Source: Shouchella sp047238345
Lineage (GTDB): Bacteria; Bacillota; Bacilli; Bacillales; Bacillaceae_D
Direction: 5' to 3'
Length of the DNA: 64,000 bases
Assembly: GCF_047238345.1 (NCBI RefSeq)
Contig: NZ_JBDFMQ010000001.1
Span: forward strand, 2,232,001-2,296,000
Shown here: piece after piece, positions 25,586-34,672 of the stretch
How the letters are laid out: each line of letters starts with the position of its first letter
Position numbering within the stretch: the first letter of the stretch is position 1
Notes under the pieces: generated by a model
What the model was told of the DNA's origin: nothing
Database searches by the model: none
The model's input: only the letters and a program-made list of their open reading frames with translations
Made by a program: the position numbers and the translations under genes

Positions 25586-26878
25586 TTAATCAAAAAATGT
25601 CTTAAACCAAGATTTCATCTTGGATTCTTTTTTCTCATCTTGCACCGTTTCGGTTTCTTTTCGCTTACTTCGCTTGGCAACAGGTGCGGCTTTCGCCTCT
25701 TCAGGAACCTGCTCAGCTGACGAAAAAGCAGCGGCAATTTCTTTTCCTTGTACACGGCCATTTTTGTGTGCAAAATGAATCAGCCCGATGCTAACCGTGT
25801 AGCGCGGTTCGCGTACACCGATATAATTCGGAATGGCCACTCGAACATTTCCTTCAAGCATGTCTTTCGTTAACTCTAGTACACCAGGCATCATAACAGC
25901 TCCGCCTGTTAATACAAAGCCACTCGGGAACTGTTTAAAACCTAATCGTACCAATTCCCTTGCACACAGCTCAATGATTTCTTCAACTCTTGGTTCAATA
26001 ATACTCGCTAATTCTTGTTGCGTAATGGTGTGTCTTTCGTTCGAGCCAATTTTCTGGATGGTAATTTGTTCTTCTGTTGAAGCCTCTGGAACAAAAGCAT
26101 GTCCATGTTTACATTTTACTCGCTCTGCCTCTTCCGTTGTCAACTTTAACCCAACAGCTAGATCATTTGTAATATGTTCACCACCGATTGGTAAAACCGA
26201 CATCGCAACGAGCGAACCCTGTTCAAAAACGGAAACAGTCGTTGAACCTCCACCAATTTCGAGTACACATACACCTAAACTCTTCTCGTCTTTTGACACA
26301 GCGACAGAACCCGTAGCTAGTGAATTAATGCTGATTTCAGCAATTGATAACCCTGCACGCTCTACACATCGCAATAAATTATGTAAGACCGTCTTTGATC
26401 CAGTAATTAACGTTCCTTCCATTTCTAATCGAACGCCAATCATTCCGCGAGGGTCCGTAATTTCATCTAATCCATCAACAATGAATTGTTTTGGAATGAC
26501 ATCAATCACTTCTCGCTCAGGTGGGATCGACATCACTTGAGCAGCATCGATTACACGACGTACATCTTCTACTTCAATTTCTCGATCTGAACTAGAAACC
26601 GCTACAACACCGTGACAAGGCGTTAGCTCAATATGACTCCCATTTACACCGACAACAACATGCTCAATTTGAATCCCGACCATGCGCTCGGCTTGATCGA
26701 CCGCTCTTTTAATTGATTTTACCGTCTCATCTATATCGACGACGGCTCCTTTTTTAATTCCTTCAGAAGGAACACTGCCGACACCTAAAATGTTAATTGA
26801 ACCTCCAGCAATCTCTGACACAACAACTTTTACTGAAGATGTTCCAATATCTAGGCTTACATATGTTTCATTACTCAC
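25586..26878 (-). CDS. ftsA: Cell division protein FtsA
   Basis: Actin-like ATPase that tethers FtsZ to the membrane. It has the phosphate-1 motif SLDIGTSSVKV at the N-terminus, the 1C subdomain, the adenosine motif LTGGAVMMPG, and a C-terminal amphipathic helix (KMKSWFKTFFD). I prefer the GTG start at 26878 (430 residues), six bases after AGGAGGTG; the ATG at 26923 has no ribosome site and would add residues absent from the family. Confidence 0.97.
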   Translation of the reverse strand: MSNETYVSLDIGTSSVKVVVSEIAGGSINILGVGSVPSEGIKKGAVVDIDETVKSIKRAVDQAERMVGIQIEHVVVGVNGSHIELTPCHGVVAVSSSDREIEVEDVRRVIDAAQVMSIPPEREVIDVIPKQFIVDGLDEITDPRGMIGVRLEMEGTLITGSKTVLHNLLRCVERAGLSIAEISINSLATGSVAVSKDEKSLGVCVLEIGGGSTTVSVFEQGSLVAMSVLPIGGEHITNDLAVGLKLTTEEAERVKCKHGHAFVPEASTEEQITIQKIGSNERHTITQQELASIIEPRVEEIIELCARELVRLGFKQFPSGFVLTGGAVMMPGVLELTKDMLEGNVRVAIPNYIGVREPRYTVSIGLIHFAHKNGRVQGKEIAAAFSSAEQVPEEAKAAPVAKRSKRKETETVQDEKKESKMKSWFKTFFD

Positions 26879-26951
26879 CAATGGCACCTCCTCATCTGCA
26901 CAATCATGGTGTTCAACTTTCATAGTTTCAATTTTTTATCACACAAACAGT

Positions 26952-26978
26952 ATTCGACAAGCGTTAATAGAATCCTTT
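26952..26978 (-). promoter_or_regulatory. Sigma-H-type promoter upstream of ftsAZ
   Basis: AAAGGATT (26971-26978) and GTCGAAT (26952-26958) match the sigma-H consensus RnAGGAwWW and RnnGAAT with an 11-base spacer. B. subtilis ftsAZ has a sigma-H promoter at this place that raises FtsZ on entry to sporulation. It lies 74 bases before the GTG start. The rest of the 300-base ftsA-divIB gap shows no gene. Confidence 0.62.
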
Positions 26979-27178
26979 TAAATCTCGTAGCATTATGTAT
27001 GTTTTAAGGCTCTTGTTCTTTAGTCTACACCATGTTTCTGCAGGTGAAAAGATAAAACCTTTCGCAATCCTCTATTAAGAATGTGTTACATAATGAAATA
27101 AACGTGTTCATCAACGGCTTGAACCGCTTCAAATCGTGCGTCAATAGAAAAGTAGAGCAAAAAAATCCTTCCAAATCC

Positions 27179-27946
27179 CTACTCTTCAGCCGTTTCGTTC
27201 TCTTTAAAATATGGACTCATTTTCATATAAAGCACACCAGATCTAGATGAATCTATTTGCGCATGAACTTGCGGATACGGTTGCATGTATTCTGCGAATG
27301 ACGATAAATCTGTCCGAACTTCAACGCCATCTGTCATATACAAGGTCAACTCTTCCGGTGCTTCTTCTGTCGGTGTATAAATAATTTCTGATATACGCCC
27401 TACAATTTCTGGCGCCGTATTCGTTAATTGCTCACCAATCATTGCACGGGTCTCTTCGTCTTCAAAGTCAACTAAAATGGGGGCATCGCCAACCAACTGA
27501 CTTTCATGCACGGTATCAAGAATTTGTCCATTTTGCAGAAGGGGTAAGTAACCTTCATCGCTATACACATAGCCAACACGAGGATACTCTTCCACTTGAA
27601 TGTGTATGGAAGAAGGAAGGCTACGATTAATCTCTACAGATTCAATTTCCTTTAATTGAGAGACTTGATTTATGCGCTGGTCCTTATCGATGTTCCATAT
27701 ATTCATACCTTCACTTAGTCCACTTGCTTGACGTATTTCCTCTTCAGTTAGCAATTGATTGCCTTCAACATGAATCGCATTTACTTCACTAAGCGGACTT
27801 TGAAAATAAACGAGCACCATAATTAAAAAGAAAAACACAATCACAATACTTAATAAGCGTTTGTTCGCTTTCCGACGTCGTTTTTCTTGTAAAGTGGGAA
27901 TTCGTTCGTTTACGGACACCACTTTTTCATCTCTACTCACATTCAT
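27179..27946 (-). CDS. divIB: Cell division protein DivIB (FtsQ)
   Basis: Bitopic septal protein that forms a complex with FtsL and DivIC and supports septal wall synthesis. It has 255 residues: a basic cytoplasmic tail, one membrane segment (about 30-50), the POTRA domain from about residue 52 (SEVNAIHVEGNQLLTEEEI), and the beta domain. An acidic tail ends the protein. murG and murB, which usually precede it, are absent; a terminator lies between it and spoVE, so it needs its own promoter. Confidence 0.94.
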   Translation of the reverse strand: MNVSRDEKVVSVNERIPTLQEKRRRKANKRLLSIVIVFFFLIMVLVYFQSPLSEVNAIHVEGNQLLTEEEIRQASGLSEGMNIWNIDKDQRINQVSQLKEIESVEINRSLPSSIHIQVEEYPRVGYVYSDEGYLPLLQNGQILDTVHESQLVGDAPILVDFEDEETRAMIGEQLTNTAPEIVGRISEIIYTPTEEAPEELTLYMTDGVEVRTDLSSFAEYMQPYPQVHAQIDSSRSGVLYMKMSPYFKENETAEE

Positions 27947-28112
27947 TCCTCCAACGAATTCATCTGTTGATGATTGAACACAAGCAATTCTATAAAATAA
28001 AAAAGATGCTAGACTTGCTTCTATTCCCTATTTGTTATCAAACAAAACCAATTATCGTTATGTTTTCTGCATTTTATCATAAATCCCCTTTTTGATTCTA
28101 ATAATAATAAAA

Positions 28113-28139
28113 AGAGAGAAGGGAAAACCCCCTCTCTCT
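28113..28139 (-). terminator. Terminator after spoVE
   Basis: A purine-pyrimidine stem of 11 pairs (AGAGAGAGGGG side with CCCTTCTCTCT) with one wobble, followed by TTTTTATTATTATT in the spoVE direction. It ends the upstream half of the division cluster. Confidence 0.85.
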
Positions 28140-28168
28140 ACATGTATCGACGAAAAACTACGAATGGT

Positions 28169-29266
28169 TTACCGATTATGCCTGCTAATGTTAAGTAAAA
28201 TCCCGATTGACATCAACATTAAGGTTAAGGATGAACCACCATAACTTAAAAGCGGAAGCGTGATTCCAGTAACAGGCATTAACCCTGTAACAACGCCAAT
28301 ATTTATCATTACTTGAATGACAATCATCGTGACAACACCTGCCGCTAGAAAACTACCGAATAAATCTGGGGCTCCAAGCGCAATTCGTACCCCGCGCCAG
28401 AAAATAATCGCAAATAAAAGTAAAACGAACACACCACCCATAAAGCCTAATTCTTCTGCTAAAATCGCAAAAATGAAATCGGTCTGTGGTTCAGGTAAAT
28501 AAAAATACTTTTGTCGACTTTCCCCTAGCCCCATTCCTAGCAATCCACCAGGGCCAATGGCCAGGAGGGATTGAATAATTTGAAAACCGCTTTCCATTGG
28601 ATCTGCCCAAGGATCGAGGAAAGAAGTGATCCGTTTTATTCGATAAGGCGCACTAATGATTAACACAACGAATCCTGCTACGCCAATTAAAAACAAGCCC
28701 ATAAAATGCTTGACACGAGCCCCAGCAATGAAAATCATCGCCACACACGTTCCTACCATGACCGTGCCTGTCCCTAAGTCAGGCTGCAACATAATCATTG
28801 CAAATGCGACCATAACAAATCCTAATGCTGGCAATAACCCTTTTCGAAATAAGACAATTCGCTTTTGGTTAACAGCTAAAAAATTGGCCAAGAAAATAAT
28901 CATCGCGATCTTCATAAATTCTGAAGGTTGAATAGAGAATGCACCAATTCCTAACCAACTTCTTGCTCCCCCACGCACTAAGCCAACTCCTGGAATTAAA
29001 ACAAGGACGAGCAACACAAAACAAATGATTAACAATACTTTTGAATACGTGCGCCAAGTCCAATAATCAACTCTTGATATGAAGAACATTAAAAGGACGC
29101 CTACACTCCCAAAGAAAAATTGTCTTTTTGCAAAAAACAATGAATCATCAAAGCGGTAGGATGCCCACGCTTCACTTGCGCTGTATACCATAATCAAACC
29201 AACTGCGAGCAATGTGATGGTTGCAACAATTAAGATATAGTCGGGCGCCTGTCTTTCTTTATTCAT
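28169..29266 (-). CDS. spoVE: Stage V sporulation SEDS-family protein SpoVE
   Basis: Integral membrane SEDS peptidoglycan polymerase used in spore cortex synthesis with SpoVD. About ten membrane segments in 365 residues. The family core GTGTVMVGTC, the IQSLLAIGPGG stretch and the C-terminal PVTGITLPLLSYGGSS are present. The sequence is closer to B. subtilis SpoVE than to vegetative FtsW, and the position after murD agrees. A sigma-E-like promoter precedes it. Confidence 0.92.
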   Translation of the reverse strand: MNKERQAPDYILIVATITLLAVGLIMVYSASEAWASYRFDDSLFFAKRQFFFGSVGVLLMFFISRVDYWTWRTYSKVLLIICFVLLVLVLIPGVGLVRGGARSWLGIGAFSIQPSEFMKIAMIIFLANFLAVNQKRIVLFRKGLLPALGFVMVAFAMIMLQPDLGTGTVMVGTCVAMIFIAGARVKHFMGLFLIGVAGFVVLIISAPYRIKRITSFLDPWADPMESGFQIIQSLLAIGPGGLLGMGLGESRQKYFYLPEPQTDFIFAILAEELGFMGGVFVLLLFAIIFWRGVRIALGAPDLFGSFLAAGVVTMIVIQVMINIGVVTGLMPVTGITLPLLSYGGSSLTLMLMSIGILLNISRHNR

Positions 29267-29298
29267 TGTTCACCCCCAGCAAGTACCTTCTCTTCCTC

Positions 29299-29327
29299 AC
29301 TATATGAACAAGAAGGGGAAAACATGT
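29299..29327 (-). promoter_or_regulatory. Candidate sigma-E promoter of spoVE
   Basis: CATATAGT (29299-29306) fits the sigma-E -10 pattern CATAnnnT, and ACATGTT (29321-29327), 14 bases upstream, is a weak match to the -35. spoVE is known to be transcribed by sigma-E in B. subtilis. Confidence 0.45.
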
Positions 29328-29376
29328 CCAAAACATTGTCACAGACTCTTTCAATTCATACGACCACGATAAAAAA

Positions 29377-29399
29377 ACGAATACCGTAAAGGCATCCGT
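29377..29399 (-). terminator. Terminator after murD
   Basis: A nine-base stem with two G-U pairs in the murD direction, a five-base loop, and a long T tract (TTTTTTT). It separates murD from spoVE. Confidence 0.75.
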
Positions 29400-29431
29400 T
29401 TTTTATAGGTAGCTCTATAAGCATGTACACG

Positions 29432-30790
29432 CTATCCCTGCAACTCTTTCACTTGTGACACAGCTGCCAAAAAGGCGTCTCCTCGTTCTTCAAACGTTGC
29501 ATATTGATCCCAGCTTGCACACGCTGGCGAAAGCAAAATGACGTCATTTTCAGCTGAATGGTTAAATGCTTCTCTTACAGCGTCACGAACGTCAACAGCC
29601 TGTACAACGCTAATACCTAGACGGGTAGCAAGAGATGTGAGCTTGTCTTTTGTTTCTCCAAATACAATCATTGTTTTAACGTAAGACAAGCTAGGTGCTA
29701 AGTCGTCAAAATCATTGCCCCGATCAAGCCCACCTGCTAATAATACAACAGGCTTCGAAAACGACGTAAGTGCAGCTTGTGTAGCCAATAGATTTGTTGC
29801 TTTTGAATCATTATACACGTTACGCCCCTGAACATTCCCTACGTACTGTAGGCGATGTTTCACTCCTGTAAAAGAAGTCAGGACGTTTTGAATTTGTGCC
29901 GTTTTCGCACCTGCTAATTTAGCAGCGGCTACAGCAGCAAGCATATTTTCCAAGTTATGCGCTCCTGGCAATACAATCTCTTTTAGTGCACATATCATTT
30001 CTTCTTTGAAATAAATGGCACCCTCTTTCACATAGGCACCTGTTGGTTGCATAGATGTTGTGGAAAAAGGAACGAGTGTTGTAGAGGCACGCTGAACATA
30101 ATTTGACACAATGGCATCATCCGCTGAATAGACGAGATAATCCGACTCTGTCATATTCTGATACACTTTCGCTTTTGCCTCTATGTATAGCTCTTTTGTA
30201 CCGTGATAATCCAAATGGGCATCAAATAGATTGAGCCAAACTGCAACTTTAGGTTTGAATTGATCAATGCCCATGAGCTGAAAACTAGATAATTCAAGGA
30301 CAATGACATCGTCTGCCGTTGCTTCTACCGCAACCCCCGTTGCCACCGTACCAATATTCCCAGCTATTAAAGGGGTTTTTTCTGAATCCATTAGCATTGC
30401 GTGCACAAGTGTGGTGGTGGTTGTCTTTCCATTTGAGCCTGTAATCGCAACGATCTCGGCTTCAGACAAATGATAAGCAAGCTCCACTTCTGTCCAAACT
30501 GGAATGTCACGCTGGACGGCTTCCGAAATAAGCAAGTTCGAGTATGGAATCCCGGGGTTTTTGATGATGAGGCTTGTTTGGTCTAATAAATGCAATGGAT
30601 GACCACCACTTACAACCGTTATGCCTTTCTCTTCCAAGCTTTCAACTTCTTTGCTTTCCTCGCGAGGCTTCCCATCATTCACTGTGACAATCGCACCGAG
30701 TTTATGAAGTGCCAGTGCAGCTGCCATCCCACTTTTTGCAAGGCCGACAACAAGAACGGGTTTGTTCGTTAAAGTTGAAAAGGGCTTCAT
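29432..30790 (-). CDS. murD: UDP-MurNAc-L-alanine:D-glutamate ligase
   Basis: Adds D-glutamate to UDP-MurNAc-L-Ala in the cytosol. The Mur ligase ATP loop AITGSNGKTTTT is near residue 118. The protein is 452 residues from the ATG at 30790, which overlaps the mraY stop as ATGA; the in-frame start at 30868 lies deep in mraY. C-terminal DSKATN and SPACASWD motifs are those of MurD. Confidence 0.96.
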   Translation of the reverse strand: MKPFSTLTNKPVLVVGLAKSGMAAALALHKLGAIVTVNDGKPREESKEVESLEEKGITVVSGGHPLHLLDQTSLIIKNPGIPYSNLLISEAVQRDIPVWTEVELAYHLSEAEIVAITGSNGKTTTTTLVHAMLMDSEKTPLIAGNIGTVATGVAVEATADDVIVLELSSFQLMGIDQFKPKVAVWLNLFDAHLDYHGTKELYIEAKAKVYQNMTESDYLVYSADDAIVSNYVQRASTTLVPFSTTSMQPTGAYVKEGAIYFKEEMICALKEIVLPGAHNLENMLAAVAAAKLAGAKTAQIQNVLTSFTGVKHRLQYVGNVQGRNVYNDSKATNLLATQAALTSFSKPVVLLAGGLDRGNDFDDLAPSLSYVKTMIVFGETKDKLTSLATRLGISVVQAVDVRDAVREAFNHSAENDVILLSPACASWDQYATFEERGDAFLAAVSQVKELQG

Positions 30791-31764
30791 GTTAACCACA
30801 CTCCAATATAAATCCCCATAATGGCAAACACCATTCCTAGTAGCCAAAACGTCACAACAACTCGCCACTCAGACCAACCTACTAACTCATAATGATGGTG
30901 TAAAGGGCTCATTTTAAAGACACGTTTTCCTGTTGTCTTATACGAAATGACTTGAATAATAACGGATAGGGTTTCAATAACAAATACGCCACCAATAATG
31001 ATAAGCATTAATTCCATTTTGGTTAATATCGCAATACCCGCTATCGCCCCGCCTAATGCTAAGGAACCGGTATCACCCATAAAGACTTTTGCTGGATGCG
31101 CGTTAAATACAAGAAACCCAAGTACCGCGCCTGTAATTGCTGTGGAAAAGAGTGCTGCATCAATAAAGCCGGCGCTCCATGCTAAGATCGCAAATGCCCC
31201 AAATGCAATAGCACCTGTTCCTGCTAAGAGACCATCAAGACCATCCGTTAAGTTCACGGCGTTGCTTCCAGCAAGCAACATCACAACAACGAGAACCGCA
31301 TAAAACCATCCTAAGTCAATTCCTATCTCTGTGCCTGGTATAGAGATCATCGTGTCTAAATCTATATAGAGCAGTCCGAGGTAAAACAATCCTGCAATAA
31401 TAAGCTGACCGACTAGCTTTTGCTTAGAGGTTAACCCTAGATTATGTTTGCGCGCGACTTTTAAATAATCGTCAAAAAACCCAACGAGCCCGTAGCCAAT
31501 TGTTACGAGCATTAACAATAATAATTCAGGTGTAAACTCAAAAAATACAAAGCCAATTAATAATGAGGTTACGAGAATGGACAAGACAATGACAATTCCA
31601 CCCATCGTCGGTGTACCACTTTTCTTTTGATGTGATTTTGGTCCTTCCTCACGAATACTCTGCCCGAACTTTAACCTTCTAAGGAAAGGAATAAAAATCG
31701 GAGAAAGTATGACCGCAAATAAAAAGGACAGCGAGAGGACGATCAGTAACGTCCATTCTTCCAT
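30787..31764 (-). CDS. mraY: Phospho-MurNAc-pentapeptide translocase MraY
   Basis: Transfers phospho-MurNAc-pentapeptide to undecaprenyl phosphate, making lipid I. About ten membrane segments in 325 residues; catalytic aspartates lie in GFFDDYLK and in NLTDGLDGL, and the HHHYE stretch is near the end (MSPLHHHYELVGW). The ATG at 31764 follows GGAGGCGC and is two bases from the murF stop. The order murF-mraY-murD is tight. Confidence 0.96.
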   Translation of the reverse strand: MEEWTLLIVLSLSFLFAVILSPIFIPFLRRLKFGQSIREEGPKSHQKKSGTPTMGGIVIVLSILVTSLLIGFVFFEFTPELLLLMLVTIGYGLVGFFDDYLKVARKHNLGLTSKQKLVGQLIIAGLFYLGLLYIDLDTMISIPGTEIGIDLGWFYAVLVVVMLLAGSNAVNLTDGLDGLLAGTGAIAFGAFAILAWSAGFIDAALFSTAITGAVLGFLVFNAHPAKVFMGDTGSLALGGAIAGIAILTKMELMLIIIGGVFVIETLSVIIQVISYKTTGKRVFKMSPLHHHYELVGWSEWRVVVTFWLLGMVFAIMGIYIGVWLT

Positions 31765-31765
31765 T

Positions 31766-33124
31766 TTAAGCGCCTCCTTTGACAGCCGATAACACTTGCT
31801 CCAAAGCAAGACGTCGTGATGCCTTTAGCAATACAACGGTGTCATGTTTCAAATGTGGTCGTACTAACGCGGCTACATCTTCTACTTTTTCTACGTAGTC
31901 AATTGCTGCTGACCCATGCTGTTTCTTTAATTCATCGTAAATCCAAAATGCCTTCTCTCCGACACAAATCACATCAGTGATCGGTGCACCAATGGCTTCT
32001 GCCACACTTCGATGAAGATTTTCTTCATCAGGCCCTAATTCATAAATATCTCCTAAAACTGCAATTCTCTTGTGAAAACCAGACATTGATTTTACCGTCT
32101 CAATTGCAGCTTTCATCGAACTAGGATTCGCATTATAAGCGTCGTTAATAAAGATAGAGCCTTCAGGACCTTCTACTCGTTCAAGCCTCATACCTGTAAT
32201 CGCCGTTTGCGCTAGACGTGCTTTTATCACGCTATCTGGTACACCTAGTCGCTGTGCAATCCACATGCCATATGCCGCATTTTTCACATTATGCTTGCCA
32301 AGTAGAGGCAAATGCCAAAACGACTCATCTAAAAATGAAAAGGTATACCCATCGTTTGTTTGTGTAACATCAGAAATGGTTTTTGTTGCAGCATCACCAA
32401 AACCAATTGAAATGGTTTCTTGCTGTCGAAACGACTCTAGCAACGGTTCATCTCCATCCATTACTAACGCTCCGTTAGGCTTTAATCCATCAAGCATTTC
32501 CATTTTCGCTTTTGCAATACCTTCTCTTGAACCTAAATGTTCAATGTGCGCTTCCCCGATGTTCGTTACAATCCCTAAATCTGGTCGCGCTAGTTTCGAA
32601 AGAAGCGAAATTTCTCCTGCATGATTCATCCCCATCTCAACAACGGCAAACTTGCAATCACGCGGCATTGAAAGCAGCGTCAAAGGTAAACCAATATGGT
32701 TATTTAAATTTCCTGCGGTACGATGAACAAATGGTTCTCCACCTAAGAGTTGAAAAACAATATCTTTTGTTGTCGTTTTTCCATTTGATCCTGTAATGCC
32801 AATGACATAAGGATTGACAGCATCGCGATAAACTTGAGCTAGCTTTTGAAGCGCCACTAGCGTGTCTTCAACAAAATAAAGTTGAAAATCAGCAGCTAGC
32901 CAAGTTGGAACGGGTTCATCTTCTTGCCAAATCGATCCTGTTGCGCCAGATTCGATTGCAGCTTGAAGGTAATGATGGCCATTAAACCGGTCGCCAACGA
33001 GCGGAATAAACAGCGCATGCTTCGCTTGTTTTCTTGAATCAGTAGTGACACATTCAAAAGATCGAACGTCATGTTGAATGTTCACCTGTTTTGCAACGGA
33101 TTCAACCATTTTTGATTCAATCAT
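31766..33124 (-). CDS. murF: UDP-MurNAc-tripeptide:D-Ala-D-Ala ligase
   Basis: Adds D-Ala-D-Ala to UDP-MurNAc-tripeptide, finishing the pentapeptide. The 452-residue Mur ligase has GITGSNGKTTTKD (near 110-122) and NDAYNANPSSM. The ATG at 33124 overlaps the murE end as ATGA, after AAGGAGCG. In B. subtilis murF sits outside this cluster, after ddl; here it lies between murE and mraY, an order known from many other bacteria. Confidence 0.95.
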   Translation of the reverse strand: MIESKMVESVAKQVNIQHDVRSFECVTTDSRKQAKHALFIPLVGDRFNGHHYLQAAIESGATGSIWQEDEPVPTWLAADFQLYFVEDTLVALQKLAQVYRDAVNPYVIGITGSNGKTTTKDIVFQLLGGEPFVHRTAGNLNNHIGLPLTLLSMPRDCKFAVVEMGMNHAGEISLLSKLARPDLGIVTNIGEAHIEHLGSREGIAKAKMEMLDGLKPNGALVMDGDEPLLESFRQQETISIGFGDAATKTISDVTQTNDGYTFSFLDESFWHLPLLGKHNVKNAAYGMWIAQRLGVPDSVIKARLAQTAITGMRLERVEGPEGSIFINDAYNANPSSMKAAIETVKSMSGFHKRIAVLGDIYELGPDEENLHRSVAEAIGAPITDVICVGEKAFWIYDELKKQHGSAAIDYVEKVEDVAALVRPHLKHDTVVLLKASRRLALEQVLSAVKGGA

Positions 33125-34584
33125 TTCACTCGCTCCTTTAACGCTGCCCTTGCCACTTCTCGGTCATCAAAATACGTTCGGTTTCGCCCAATTTCTTGGT
33201 ACGTCTCGTGTCCTTTTCCGGCTATCACAATAATATCATTTTTCTCCGCTTGATTCATGGCGTAATGGATCGCTTCCGTCCGGTCTTCAATTAAACGATA
33301 TTGATCACGGTCAAGCCCTGACGTCATGTCTTGTAAGATCATTGATGGGTTTTCCGTTCTAGGATTATCAGAAGTGAAAATCGTCTCATCTGCGTATCTC
33401 ACAGCGATTTCTCCCATAACGGGGCGTTTCGATTTGTCACGATCTCCACCACAACCAACGACTACGCGAACTTTGTTACTTGCAAAGTCTTGAACCGTTT
33501 TTAATACATTTTCCAAGCTGTCCGGTGTATGGGCATAGTCTACAATGACGGCAAAATCCTGACCAGAGTCTATAGGCTCAAACCGTCCTGCAATGCCTGA
33601 GATGTGCGCTAACCCTTTTTGAATCGTCGGAAGTGAGAATCCTGATACATATGCTGCAGACACAGCCGCTAACACGTTATATACGTTAAATAAGCCAATT
33701 AAACTCATTTTTATTTCGACCGATTCTCCAAAGACTGTAAGGGTAAAAGTCGTTCCGTTTGATTCAATGCGCACATCGGAAGCCATTATATCTGCCGGCT
33801 TTTTTATTCCGTAAGTGATCAGATCTGCTGTTGTCATTTGAATCAGTTGATCCGCCACTTGATCGTCACTATTAAAGATAGCTGTTTTCCCATCATAAGT
33901 GTTACCAAGTTGTGAAAACAGTAAACTCTTTGCGTACATATAGTGATCCATCGTTTGGTGATAATCGATATGATCTGGCGACAAGTTTGTAAAGATCGCA
34001 ATATCAAAGTCACATCCACGTACGCGCCCTAAGTGAAGAGCATGGGAAGACACTTCCATCAAAGCTGTATCGACTTTTTGATCAACCATTGCCTGGAATC
34101 GTTGCTGCAATACGAGCGACTCAGGCGTCGTATTTTTCGTTTCAATCACTTCGTCGCCGACTTTCGTGTACATCGTCCCAATCAAGCCGGTTGTGCGTTG
34201 TTCTTGTTTAAAAAGTTGATCTAAAATGTGCGTTACAGATGTTTTGCCGTTTGTTCCTGTTACACCTATCAATTGTAATTTTTTTGTCGGGTTATCATAA
34301 AATCGATTCGCAAGCTGTGCCATCACTCGCTTTGTATCACGAACAACGAATACAGGAATAGGAAGATCAAGCTCCTTTTCTGCGATAATCGCGACAGCTC
34401 CATTGTCATAAGCGCTTCTAGCAAAATCGTGTCCGTCTACCGTATAACCATTAATACAGAAGAACAATGTTCCAGCACGCACTTCTCGAGAATCCATCTC
34501 TAAATGATCAATCTCAATCGCTGCTTCTTTCTCTTCTGTTAGTTTTATGCCTCTAATTTGGTGAAGCAATTCTTCTAGTTTCAT
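33121..34584 (-). CDS. murE: UDP-MurNAc-tripeptide synthetase (meso-diaminopimelate-adding)
   Basis: Adds meso-diaminopimelate to UDP-MurNAc-dipeptide. The 487-residue protein has the ATP loop GTNGKT at 110-115 and the DNPR motif in TSDNPRTENPS that marks diaminopimelate rather than lysine specificity, so the wall is of the DAP type. The ATG at 34584 follows GGAGGC at good spacing; an upstream TTG at 34599 is part of the ribosome site. Confidence 0.96.
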   Translation of the reverse strand: MKLEELLHQIRGIKLTEEKEAAIEIDHLEMDSREVRAGTLFFCINGYTVDGHDFARSAYDNGAVAIIAEKELDLPIPVFVVRDTKRVMAQLANRFYDNPTKKLQLIGVTGTNGKTSVTHILDQLFKQEQRTTGLIGTMYTKVGDEVIETKNTTPESLVLQQRFQAMVDQKVDTALMEVSSHALHLGRVRGCDFDIAIFTNLSPDHIDYHQTMDHYMYAKSLLFSQLGNTYDGKTAIFNSDDQVADQLIQMTTADLITYGIKKPADIMASDVRIESNGTTFTLTVFGESVEIKMSLIGLFNVYNVLAAVSAAYVSGFSLPTIQKGLAHISGIAGRFEPIDSGQDFAVIVDYAHTPDSLENVLKTVQDFASNKVRVVVGCGGDRDKSKRPVMGEIAVRYADETIFTSDNPRTENPSMILQDMTSGLDRDQYRLIEDRTEAIHYAMNQAEKNDIIVIAGKGHETYQEIGRNRTYFDDREVARAALKERVK

Positions 34585-34672
34585 TTTTATTGCCTCCAAC
34601 GTTCAACAATCAATCTTATCCACGTTTCTAGATGTTTAAAGATGAATGAGTAATAAACACACGTCTTTTATT

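Noticed and set aside
25833..26540. 235-codon plus-strand open frame opposite ftsA
   Set aside because: Antisense shadow of ftsA with no recognisable domain.
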